Assembly (NCBI GenBank): GCA_002331255.1
Contig: DCZD01000012.1
Coordinates: 421-17,526, forward strand
Reading direction: 5' to 3'
Source: Acidimicrobiaceae bacterium UBA2093
GTDB lineage: Bacteria > Actinomycetota > Acidimicrobiia > Acidimicrobiales > Ilumatobacteraceae
DNA: 17,106 bases
Shown here: positions 8,117 through 15,216 of the stretch, piece by piece
How positions within the stretch are numbered: the first letter of the stretch is position 1
Layout: the number at the start of each line of letters is the position of its first letter
The notes under the pieces: model-generated
What the model saw: only the letters and a program-made list of their open reading frames with translations
What the model was told of the DNA's origin: nothing
Databases searched by the model: none
Translations under genes and position numbers: made by a program

Positions 8117-8922
8117 TCGACGTAAATGAGCGAGTTCAAGCTAGGTGTCTCAATTGACAGCACGTCCTTGTTGCCGCTTTCGCCCGGCTTCCCGAGTGCA
8201 ACTTGCACGGCTGCCAACGTTCCGAAGGTCGAGGGAACTGCACCAACGAGTGCCGCACCGCGGTCATCTACACCAGGAAGCACTCCGTCGAAGCCGGGTC
8301 GGATTGCCTGTGCGAGAACGGTCGCGTGGCGAGCCTCTTGTGCGCCGATGATCATTGCATCGGCGCGCAATGCTGGTTCCGCGATCTGGGCAACAAAGCC
8401 TTGGTAGGTCGATGCAGCAAGCGTCTCTAGTGCGTGGGCAAAGGCGAGAGCATCGGCAGCCGGAGTGTCGCTCTCGACAACGAGCGCCAGAGCGGGCTCG
8501 ACATACAGCGACATCATGCGCGGGTTGGCTTCCTTGAACGGCTTGCCTCCACGTGCGGTGAGAAGAGCCTCGAGTGCAGCAGCGTGATCAGTGTGGTCAG
8601 CGATGAACGCTTTCGCGACGTCGAGTGCTTTCGCTGCATCGCCAGTCAGGACGTTTGCTTTGGCGACTGCGTTGTACGTGTCAATTGCGAGGTATTCCAC
8701 CGACATTGCAGTGCGCAGCAAGACTTCGTCGGTGACGTGCGCGTTCTCGAGCGCTGTCGTTTCGGGGCTGAGGCCAATGCGGGCGATATCGGAGTGTGAT
8801 TCTCCGCCACATGCTGCGAGTACCGCCGCCGACGTCGCAGTGAGGCCGCCGATTCGAAGGAATGAGCGTCGATTGAATGACGATGTGTTGGCTGAAGCGT
8901 TGTTTTTCATGATCACTTTCAT
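8113..8922 (-). CDS. Tat-exported ferritin-like lipoprotein
   Basis: 269 residues. The N-terminus combines a twin-arginine signal (NRRSFLRIGG, 17-26) with a lipobox LAAC ending at Cys38, so the folded protein is probably exported by Tat and anchored to the outer face of the membrane by a lipid. The mature part is helical with Glu/His positions expected of a four-helix ferritin-like fold: SVEYLAIDTY (Glu76), DHTDHAAALE (109-118), ALETLAASTY (Glu166) and GAQEARHATVL (Glu196, His199). It may bind iron or another metal and could detoxify peroxide, but no activity is proven. Its ATG forms an ATGA overlap with the stop of the upstream ferritin-like gene. A second ATG at 8910 is also possible. The pair is co-transcribed and perhaps forms a heteromer. 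Confidence 0.85.
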   Translation of the reverse strand: MKVIMKNNASANTSSFNRRSFLRIGGLTATSAAVLAACGGESHSDIARIGLSPETTALENAHVTDEVLLRTAMSVEYLAIDTYNAVAKANVLTGDAAKALDVAKAFIADHTDHAAALEALLTARGGKPFKEANPRMMSLYVEPALALVVESDTPAADALAFAHALETLAASTYQGFVAQIAEPALRADAMIIGAQEARHATVLAQAIRPGFDGVLPGVDDRGAALVGAVPSTFGTLAAVQVALGKPGESGNKDVLSIETPSLNSLIYVD

Positions 8923-9533
8923 CCTGCGGTCACGGCGTCGAGAGGTAGTTCGGCAAGCATCGCGAGCGCTGCACTGTGGTGCGCTTCGATCGTGATGATC
9001 GAAGCGACGAGTGCTGCAGCATCCGTGCCCTTGATGACGCGAAGAGCTTCTGTGTGTGAGGCTGCTGCGCCTTTTTCCATCTCAATGAGCGCTGGAAGCA
9101 TGGACATGAAGTCACCCGACGGCGACACTGATGCGGCACCCGGGTCTGTTGAAGCTGACGACCCGACGTATCCCTTCAGTGCGTCAACATAGGCCTGATG
9201 GTGTTCGCGCATCGCAACAACGACCGCGCCTTCGTCCTTGCTGAGATTCAACTTCTCCATTGCTACGTATGCCTGCACATGACCGCGCTCAGCGACGAGT
9301 GCGGCATTGATCCCGGCGTTGTCGTCAGCGGAGCGCTTTGGGGGAGTTGTGCTGGAGGATGACTCGGCGGCGAGTGCGTGGCTGCCAAGCAGCACCGGCG
9401 ACGCGAGCACGGCGCCACTGGTGAGCGCAGCGAGAATCATCTGACGTCGAGACATGCCTTCGGCCTGCTCGTTCGTGTTGTGAGAGTGAATGTCCACGAG
9501 GGGGAATCCTTCTTTGTCGGTTGTGCCCGTCAC
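8919..9533 (-). CDS. Tat-exported ferritin-like protein
   Basis: 204 residues. A 26-residue polar N-region precedes the twin-arginine motif MSRRQMIL (27-34), a hydrophobic stretch and a probable cleavage after SHALAA (about residue 56). The mature part has a Ser/Thr/Pro linker, then helices bearing Glu/His candidates for a diiron site: AERGHVQAYVAMEK (Glu82, His85), REHHQAY (109-115), SHTEAL (159-164) and TIEAHHSAAL (Glu183, His185-186). The GTG start is preceded by GGGAGG with 5-base spacing, and lies only 15 bases after the kinase stop, so it seems to belong to the glpD-kinase operon. The metal and substrate are unknown. Confidence 0.82.
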   Translation of the reverse strand: MTGTTDKEGFPLVDIHSHNTNEQAEGMSRRQMILAALTSGAVLASPVLLGSHALAAESSSSTTPPKRSADDNAGINAALVAERGHVQAYVAMEKLNLSKDEGAVVVAMREHHQAYVDALKGYVGSSASTDPGAASVSPSGDFMSMLPALIEMEKGAAASHTEALRVIKGTDAAALVASIITIEAHHSAALAMLAELPLDAVTAG

Positions 9534-9548
9534 GGCACCCTCCCAACA

Positions 9549-11015
9549 CTAGAAGTCCAGTGCTGACAGGTCCGGTATCCAACCGCCGGCACGAGAGAGC
9601 GCCTCAGTCCATTGAGCGCGAGACACGCCTGCTTTACCAGAGGGCTCGCACGTCCATGAGGGCACCGACGCCGAACTTGCCTCCTCGAGACTTGCCCAAA
9701 CGCCAGCACTGGTGCCGGCAAGAAAGGCAGCACCAAGCGTGGTGGCCTCGGTCACAGGCGCGACATGGACGATTCGATTTGCAGCATCAGCAAGCGACTG
9801 CACGAACACACGATTACGACTCATGCCGCCATCGATGTGCAACTCGCCGATGTCGAGTCCGCTGTCGGCCTCAGCTGCCTCGACAAGATCCACGCCACGG
9901 TGAGCGACTCCCTCGAGAACTGCGCGGACGACATGCGCTCGCGTCGTGCCTCGGGTCGCACCGAGCAATGTTCCGCGCGCACCGTAATCCCAGTGTGGGG
10001 TGCCAAGACCAAGAAGTGCTGGGACAAACACGACACCCTCGGTTGAATCGACAGTTGCAGCGATTGCTTCTGTCGAAGCGGCGTCTGGCACCAGTTGCAT
10101 GTCGTGCACCAGCCACTCGATGTTCGTTCCTGCTGCAAGCATCACGGCCTCGGTGCCGTAGTGGACGTTTGAGTCGTGGCTGTGCGCCACGATCGGGAAT
10201 GTCCCGTGTGTCGAACGTGCGGACTGAGAAGGTGGCGAGTCACCGACAAAGAGATCCAACATGCCACCAGATCCGAAAGTGATCTTCGCGCGACCAGCAC
10301 TCACGCACCCTTGTCCGACAAGTGACGCCTGTTGGTCGCCAATGAGCGTATGCAGCATGGGTGCGCCAGGCAGCGCCGTCACCAGACCAATTGACCCTCG
10401 CGATGTGACGATCTCTGGAAGTTGGTGACGTTCGATACCAAGAATGGTGAGGATGTCGTCGCGCCATTCCTTGCCGTCTGATGTGGTGAGACCGGTGACT
10501 GCAGCATTGGTGTGGTCGGTGACGTGGTGGACACCCTCGGTGAGTTTCCATGCAATCCATGTGTCGATGGTGCCGATGCGAATGTCTGCAAGATGTCGAG
10601 TCGATCCGCCACCGAGATAAGTGCGCGCCATCCACGATGCCTTGGTTGCGGTTTGATTTGGGGCAAAAGCAAGTCCATGTTCTGCGCGCAACATCATGCA
10701 ATCGACGATTGTGCGAAGGTCTTGCCACCCGAGCGATGGCCCGATGGGTTCTCCAGTAGTGGCGTCCCACATGACAGTGCTCGCTCGTTGGTTCGCCACT
10801 CCGACAGCAGTGACTGGCGAACTGGCGGCGCTGAGAAGCTGCTCGCATGCGTCGAGTGTGGACTTCCACATTGTCATCGCGTCGAACTCCACGTGGCCTG
10901 GCGCTGGTGACGAAGGCGCACAATGTCGGTACGCGTGGGCCGTGATGTGTCCGCCCTCGTCGACGAGAGCGGCACGCAACCCGGTCGTACCGATATCGAT
11001 TACAAGAATGGTCAT
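9549..11015 (-). CDS. FGGY-family carbohydrate/polyol kinase, glycerol-kinase-like with altered substrate site
   Basis: 488 residues, full length for FGGY kinases. The N-terminal phosphate loop is DIGTTGLRA (7-15), NQRAST is at 75-80, WQDLRT at 97-102 and the catalytic base region GDQQASLVGQG at 226-236 (Asp227). The C-terminal half has FVPALLGLGTPHWD (330-343), ARGTLLGATRGTTRAH (346-361) and IDGGMSRN (394-401), all like GlpK. Two glycerol contacts of E. coli GlpK appear lost by my alignment: the Glu in its NQRE motif is Ala here, and the Tyr in PYFSGTK is Asn in PNQTATK. The conserved Arg and Asp remain. So it phosphorylates a polyol-like substrate that may not be glycerol. It follows the 4-TM protein in the glpD operon. 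Confidence 0.85.
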   Translation of the reverse strand: MTILVIDIGTTGLRAALVDEGGHITAHAYRHCAPSSPAPGHVEFDAMTMWKSTLDACEQLLSAASSPVTAVGVANQRASTVMWDATTGEPIGPSLGWQDLRTIVDCMMLRAEHGLAFAPNQTATKASWMARTYLGGGSTRHLADIRIGTIDTWIAWKLTEGVHHVTDHTNAAVTGLTTSDGKEWRDDILTILGIERHQLPEIVTSRGSIGLVTALPGAPMLHTLIGDQQASLVGQGCVSAGRAKITFGSGGMLDLFVGDSPPSQSARSTHGTFPIVAHSHDSNVHYGTEAVMLAAGTNIEWLVHDMQLVPDAASTEAIAATVDSTEGVVFVPALLGLGTPHWDYGARGTLLGATRGTTRAHVVRAVLEGVAHRGVDLVEAAEADSGLDIGELHIDGGMSRNRVFVQSLADAANRIVHVAPVTEATTLGAAFLAGTSAGVWASLEEASSASVPSWTCEPSGKAGVSRAQWTEALSRAGGWIPDLSALDF

Positions 11016-11022
11016 GCCCGTG

Positions 11023-11027
11023 TCCTC
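11023..11027 (-). promoter_or_regulatory. Ribosome binding site fixing the kinase start
   Basis: GAGGA on the minus strand lies 7 bases before the ATG at 11015-11013. It supports that start over an in-frame GTG at 11039, which would put eight extra residues before the first strand of the fold. Confidence 0.7.
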
Positions 11028-11039
11028 AAGTCGTGCCAC

Positions 11040-11459
11040 TTACGAAGGGTTCTTCATGTGGGGAGCATTTCGTTGGACGATGCTGCCGAGCAACGCACCG
11101 ACCACTGATGCAAACAGCGCAAGGGTCAACGACGACACCACGCGAGACCAGCGCACATCGTCGCCGACGGCGAGTTTGACCAAGACGATTGCTGCTTGCA
11201 CCGCGATGAAAGTTCCGGTCGAAGCAACCATGCCGTGGGTGTATGGGCTTCCGACGTTCTGTCTGCTGGCGGCAACACCGGCTCCGATGATGAACCCGAA
11301 CAGGGCAATGAGCGAAAGAAGTACAGGCCATGACGACGATGCCGGTTCATCATCCAGCAGAAACCGCGCAACCAACGTGGGCGGCACAGAAAACAGCAGA
11401 GTGACCGAGGCGCCTTGGCGAAGCGCCAGTCGGTCGAGGTTCGAAGGTTGCTCGTTCAC
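11040..11459 (-). CDS. Small four-TM membrane protein of unknown function in the glpD operon
   Basis: 139 residues. I do not recognise the family. Four hydrophobic helices are visible at about 15-35, 45-65, 77-97 and 108-128, with short polar loops and a basic/polar C-terminus. The third helix region carries GSPYTHGMVASTG. There is no catalytic motif. The GTG start makes a GTGA overlap with the stop of the AGPS-like gene, so translation is probably coupled. The next gene, the kinase, starts 24 bases after its stop. Placement between a flavoenzyme and a kinase for glycerol-type compounds makes a role in substrate entry or in organising the pathway at the membrane possible, but that is inference. 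It is short for a facilitator, and it has no NPA motifs, so it is not a GlpF aquaglyceroporin. Confidence 0.65.
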   Translation of the reverse strand: MNEQPSNLDRLALRQGASVTLLFSVPPTLVARFLLDDEPASSSWPVLLSLIALFGFIIGAGVAASRQNVGSPYTHGMVASTGTFIAVQAAIVLVKLAVGDDVRWSRVVSSLTLALFASVVGALLGSIVQRNAPHMKNPS

Positions 11460-12922
11460 AGTCCAAGTTTCCCGGGGTTGAGAATTCCATTCGGATCGAG
11501 GGCCGACTTGATAGCGCGAAGCACGACCATTTCACTTCCGAGGGCTTCCTCCATGAATCGTGACCGATTCAGGCCGACGCCGTGATGGTGAGACAAGTTC
11601 GCACCTGCACCTAGCGCAGCGCGTTGACCTGCGTCCCAGAGCGCCCCATATGTCGCATCAAACGATTCAACGCCAGGCGTGGCAGCGAACGTGAAGTACA
11701 GACATGCGCCGTCGATGTAGCTATGTGAGAGGTGGCAGCTTGCGAGACGGCAACCCGACACCGATTCGAACGCCGCAATAACGTCGCGGCGTACGTTTCG
11801 GAGACGCGACCACGGAGCTGCCACTTCCATCGTGTCGATGACGAAGCCCTTCTTGGTGAGTGCTTGCAGGCCACTCGTGTCGTTGCGGTGAGACAGCCAA
11901 TTGGCCACCAACTTGTCGTCTTCGCGTCGTGCGGACAACGAGGCGAATTCTTGCTCGACGAGACGCTCCGTGGCAGCGACTATCTCCTCGTGGGCCTCAT
12001 CGAGTACCAGAAGGAATGAACGTGAGCCGTCGCCACCGTGAGAGCGTTGCGACTCCTTTTCGTCATATAAGCGAAGTACCGCAGGTGTCGCTCCGGCTCG
12101 AATGATTCGTCGACACGCTTCCATTCCGTCATCGAAGGAATCAAAACTCCATGCGCTGCGCCACTGGTGCTCGTGGCGCGGATGAGCACGGAGCCACGCC
12201 CGAGTGACAACACCGAGTGTTCCCTCACTTCCGATGAAGACGCTCGCTCGATCTGGTCCGTCGGCACCAGCCGGAGCATCGCTTGTGCGCACGACGGTTC
12301 CATCAGCGAGCACCACTTCGAGAGCTACGACCATGTCGTCAATCTTTCCGTGGCGTGTTGAGTACTGGCCAGCTCCGCGGCATGCGATCCAACCACCCAC
12401 GGTTGAAATGTCGAACGATTGTGGAAAATGTCCGATGGTCAGGCCGTAGGGCTGAAGGTGTGCCTCAAGGTCGGGACCGAACGTGCCGGGCAAAACTTCG
12501 ACCACACCAGAAATTTCGTCGACACTCACGACACCTTGCATTGCGCACATGTCCAGGACCACGCCGCCCTTGATTGGTATCGAACCACCGCTCACTCCAC
12601 TTCGTCCTGCTGCAGTCGTCACTGGAACGCGCTGCTCGTTGCACAGCTGAATGACACGGCGCACCTCATCGGTATGCGTCGGTCGACAGACAATCGACGC
12701 GCGCTGAGTGACCACGCCTTCAAGTGCCCAGTGCATGTCGTGTGGCCACCAATCGCGACTTGCTTCGGTGGTCGTCTCAAGGTCGGTTGCGACGGGGCAG
12801 AGAGCGTTCATGTTGTTGAGAAACTCAGGGGAGAGCTGCATGACCTCCGACGACGACACGCGAGCGTTTGCTGCGCCGCCTTGGATGTCTATCGGTGATG
12901 TCGGTTCACGATGGTTGCTCAT
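11456..12922 (-). CDS. FAD-linked oxidase, alkyldihydroxyacetonephosphate synthase (AGPS)-like
   Basis: 488 residues, a VAO/PCMH-type flavoprotein. The FAD-binding loop GRSGVSGGS is at 106-114, followed by SFDISTVGGWIACRGAGQ (169-186) and GKIDDMV (192-198), all close to AGPS. RLYDEKE (284-290) matches the RLMD-type segment of AGPS. GACLYF (405-410) carries the conserved Tyr409, and SHHHGVG (444-450) holds the active-site histidines. The C-terminus ends in the usual ALDPNGILNPGKL. AGPS swaps the acyl group of acyl-DHAP for a fatty alcohol in ether-lipid synthesis. Bacterial relatives are mostly untested and some are oxidases of 2-hydroxy acids. The ATG forms an ATGA overlap with the glpD stop. 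A longer frame to 13012 overlaps glpD and has no support. Confidence 0.85.
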   Translation of the reverse strand: MSNHREPTSPIDIQGGAANARVSSSEVMQLSPEFLNNMNALCPVATDLETTTEASRDWWPHDMHWALEGVVTQRASIVCRPTHTDEVRRVIQLCNEQRVPVTTAAGRSGVSGGSIPIKGGVVLDMCAMQGVVSVDEISGVVEVLPGTFGPDLEAHLQPYGLTIGHFPQSFDISTVGGWIACRGAGQYSTRHGKIDDMVVALEVVLADGTVVRTSDAPAGADGPDRASVFIGSEGTLGVVTRAWLRAHPRHEHQWRSAWSFDSFDDGMEACRRIIRAGATPAVLRLYDEKESQRSHGGDGSRSFLLVLDEAHEEIVAATERLVEQEFASLSARREDDKLVANWLSHRNDTSGLQALTKKGFVIDTMEVAAPWSRLRNVRRDVIAAFESVSGCRLASCHLSHSYIDGACLYFTFAATPGVESFDATYGALWDAGQRAALGAGANLSHHHGVGLNRSRFMEEALGSEMVVLRAIKSALDPNGILNPGKLGL

Positions 12923-14652
12923 GTGCGGTCTCCCAGGTTTTGACCCGTCGCTGCAGTCGAAGCGATGAACTCGTCTTCGGTCACCATCGCAGCGGCATCC
13001 TCGCGAGCGCATGAATCGACGAACGTGCGCACTTCGCGATCAATGTCTGCTTCTGACCAGGAAAGAAGTGGCGCGACTAATCGAGCGGTGTCGGAAGCGG
13101 CATTAACAGTGGCGCGTCGATCGAACAGTCGAGCACGTGTGCGCCGCGTCATGATGTCATCAAGTGACAACGCCATTTCGTGAGTGACCGAGTACACAGC
13201 TTCTGCCCGAAGGTATGGCAGGCCATCGACGAGTGGTCGCGCCAATTGAGGGTCGTTCTTCGCGATTTCGATGATGCGCCCTGCATCACTGCCATAGCGG
13301 TTGTCGAGATGGTCGATTGTCGCATCGGTCAACCAATCGGGGCGCTCGACCGGTCGAAACCCTTCGTGACCCCGCAACTTCAATCGCTTCGTGCGGCAAC
13401 GCCCTGACGTTCCAAGAAGGCTGTCAACTTCGTCGACTGCGTCTTCGGCCATCTCTCGATACGTAGTCAGTTTGCCGCCGGTCACGGTGACCATGCCATT
13501 CGTCGAAGTGGTCACACTGTGTCGTCGGCTGAGGTCAGCTGTGCGAGCGGCAGCTTTCGAATCACTGCTGGTGGTGACGAGAGGACGCAGGCCGCTCCAA
13601 ACGGCTAACACGTCGTCGTGAGTGACATTGGTCGTCACTGATGCATTGAGCGCACGCAACACGTAGTCAATGTCGTCTTTAGTGCACTGCGGCTCGTCGA
13701 CTGGTCCCTTGTAGTCGGTGTCGGTTGTGCCGATGTATGTGTACTTGTAGGTGCCATCACCGTTTGGTACCCAAGGGACAACAAACAGGCTGCGCTTGTC
13801 TTTTGGTACCGGAATTACGACGGCAATGTCATTGCGGACCTTGTGCCAGGGCACGGTCACGTGCACGCCCTTGGCTGGTCGAATAGTCCGGGGGTGACTG
13901 CCTTCGTCAAGTTGACGAAGATCATCGGCCCACACACCTGTCGCATTGACGACTGATCGTGCACGCGCGTCAAATGTTTGACCGGTCAGAATGTCGCGCA
14001 GTGTCACTGTCGACTCTTTGTCGTGGCGTTTGATGCCTGTCACCTCGATGCGATTTGCCGCGACAGAACCCATGTCGACCGCCGTACGCACGACAGTCAG
14101 CGTGAGCCGTGCGTCGTCTGCTTCCGCATCGAAATACAGATATGCAGATGCAAGACGTTCGGCACGCATGGTCGGTAAGTGGGCTTGCGCTGCTTTGCCA
14201 GACAAACGTCGGTGAAGTCGGCCTATTCGCCAGCCGCCGGTGATGTCGTACATCCACAGCGCCGAGCCGAGTGCACGAGCGATCTTCTTTGAGATGAGTC
14301 CATCTTTCGTGAGAATCGGAATCATGAAGGGGAGCACGCGCACGAGGTGCGGTGCATTGCGACGCAAACGCTTTCTTTCGTGCAGAGCCTCGTACACCAA
14401 TCGGACGTCGCCCTGTTGCAAATAACGCAACCCACCGTGAATCAACTTGGAGGACTTCGATGATGTGCCCGAAGCGAAGTCGTCTCGTTCAACGAGTGCG
14501 GTCACATGGCCGCGGCTGACTGCATCGAGAGCGACGCCGGCACCAGTGATGCCGCCACCGATCACTAATACGTCGAAGGTTGTTTCCTTGAGCCTTTCGA
14601 TGGCTGCAGCACGGTCGAGCCCGGTGCGAGCGGAGGCACCAGGGGAGGACAC
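12919..14652 (-). CDS. glpD: FAD-dependent glycerol-3-phosphate dehydrogenase
   Basis: 577 residues, the usual size for aerobic GlpD. It oxidises sn-glycerol 3-phosphate to DHAP at the inner membrane face, passing electrons to quinone. Motifs: the Rossmann loop VIGGGITGAG (30-39), the FAD-contacting SSKLIHGGLRYLQQGD (67-82), VVNATGVWADD (234-244), VWSGLRPLV (351-359) and TGGKLTTYREMAEDAVD (391-407), then the C-terminal helical domain. The start is a GTG because no ATG occurs in frame before the flavin fold, and the only upstream GAGG is unusually close (2 bases). It heads the leftward operon, divergent from the Fur-family gene. H2O2-producing GlpO relatives exist, but the sequence alone does not tell the two apart. 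Confidence 0.95.
   Translation of the reverse strand: MSSPGASARTGLDRAAAIERLKETTFDVLVIGGGITGAGVALDAVSRGHVTALVERDDFASGTSSKSSKLIHGGLRYLQQGDVRLVYEALHERKRLRRNAPHLVRVLPFMIPILTKDGLISKKIARALGSALWMYDITGGWRIGRLHRRLSGKAAQAHLPTMRAERLASAYLYFDAEADDARLTLTVVRTAVDMGSVAANRIEVTGIKRHDKESTVTLRDILTGQTFDARARSVVNATGVWADDLRQLDEGSHPRTIRPAKGVHVTVPWHKVRNDIAVVIPVPKDKRSLFVVPWVPNGDGTYKYTYIGTTDTDYKGPVDEPQCTKDDIDYVLRALNASVTTNVTHDDVLAVWSGLRPLVTTSSDSKAAARTADLSRRHSVTTSTNGMVTVTGGKLTTYREMAEDAVDEVDSLLGTSGRCRTKRLKLRGHEGFRPVERPDWLTDATIDHLDNRYGSDAGRIIEIAKNDPQLARPLVDGLPYLRAEAVYSVTHEMALSLDDIMTRRTRARLFDRRATVNAASDTARLVAPLLSWSEADIDREVRTFVDSCAREDAAAMVTEDEFIASTAATGQNLGDRT
12930..12934 (-). promoter_or_regulatory. Ribosome binding site for the AGPS-like gene, inside glpD
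   Basis: GGGAG on the minus strand lies within the last codons of glpD, 7 bases before the ATG at 12922-12920. With the ATGA overlap it decides the start against the 30-residue longer frame. Confidence 0.65.
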
Positions 14653-14731
14653 GACCTCATGTTAGGGAGGGGGCTTCCGAGAGTCTGGGGCGAGGCATAG
14701 AGGTTTTCATCAGTAAATCTGTCCGCAAGAG

Positions 14732-14754
14732 TTGCAAATTAGCAATTAGTGCAA
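14732..14754. promoter_or_regulatory. Candidate Fur/PerR operator in the divergent glpD-perR region
   Basis: The 14 bases at 14732-14745 read TTGC-AAATTA-GCAA, symmetric except for one central pair (12 of 14 positions). A further TGCAA at 14750-14754 makes an outer TTGCA/TGCAA pair spaced by 13, and GCAA recurs three times. This AT-rich site stands out in the GC-rich surroundings and lies 15-37 bases upstream of the Fur-family start, a usual place for autoregulation. The TTGCAA on either strand could also serve as a -35, so binding could block transcription in either direction. No strong -10 was identified on either side. The regulator's ATG has no Shine-Dalgarno sequence, so its mRNA may be nearly leaderless. 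Confidence 0.5.
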
Positions 14755-14768
14755 ATAACCTCCTATGC

Positions 14769-15173
14769 ATGCGTAGTCCAGACCAACTCACGGTCGCGTT
14801 TCGGAATGCTGGCCTCAAGGTCACCCCGCAGCGACAGCTGCTGTTTCGGCTGTTGCACAACAATTCCGCACATCCCACCGCCGAGTCGTTGTTTGTGGCG
14901 GCTAGTGCCGAGATGCCAGGAATATCCCTGCGCACCGTGTACCAGACGCTCACCGACCTCACGGATATGGGAGAGCTGCAGTCCATCGACTTCGGTACCG
15001 GTGCATCTCATTTCGATCCAAATGTCGCCCATCACCACCATGCGGTGTGCGACTCATGTGGCGCAATCCACGACGTGTACGTCGAGGAAGCGCCACGGCT
15101 CACAGGACTTGACGGGTTCTCCGTCGAGCACTCCCACATCGTGTATCGCGGTACGTGTGCCGCGTGTGCATGA
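14769..15173 (+). CDS. perR: Fur-family metalloregulator, PerR-type peroxide sensor
   Basis: 134 residues. An N-terminal winged helix (about 1-75, with LKVTPQRQLLFRLL and SLRTVYQTL) is followed by a metal-binding dimer domain. Structural zinc cysteines are C94-x-x-C97 and C130-x-x-C133. Aligned to B. subtilis PerR, all five regulatory ligands are kept: His35 (PerR His37), Asp83 (Asp85), His89 (His91), His91 (His93) and Asp102 (Asp104). The last is Asp rather than the Glu usual in iron-sensing Fur. The neighbouring rubrerythrin fits a peroxide-responsive role. The call as PerR is inference from residues; Fur or another metal specificity cannot be excluded. The ATG at 14769 is preceded by no clear ribosome binding site; an ATG four bases earlier leads to a stop after three codons. 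Confidence 0.8.
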   Translation: MRSPDQLTVAFRNAGLKVTPQRQLLFRLLHNNSAHPTAESLFVAASAEMPGISLRTVYQTLTDLTDMGELQSIDFGTGASHFDPNVAHHHHAVCDSCGAIHDVYVEEAPRLTGLDGFSVEHSHIVYRGTCAACA

Positions 15174-15216
15174 GCGTGGGAATCACAACACAAACCCCTT
15201 AACGAAAGGACACATC

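Noticed and set aside
10696..11481. 261-codon plus-strand open frame, and a similar 253-codon one at 9521-10282
   Set aside because: Both are antisense shadows of the kinase, 4-TM and ferritin-like genes, which have clear families, starts and overlaps on the minus strand.
12923..13012. 30-residue N-terminal extension of the AGPS-like protein
   Set aside because: It overlaps glpD coding sequence and is Arg/Asp/Ser-rich with no domain. The ATGA overlap and ribosome binding site support the ATG at 12922.
14759..14764. Perfect AGGAGG on the minus strand in the divergent region
   Set aside because: The only start codon at suitable spacing is a TTG followed at once by a stop, so no gene follows it.
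14749..15216. Long in-frame extension upstream of rubrerythrin, which would make a 294-residue fusion
   Set aside because: It reads through the Fur-family gene in another frame and its residues look random. A good ribosome binding site and the family N-terminus mark the ATG at 15217.
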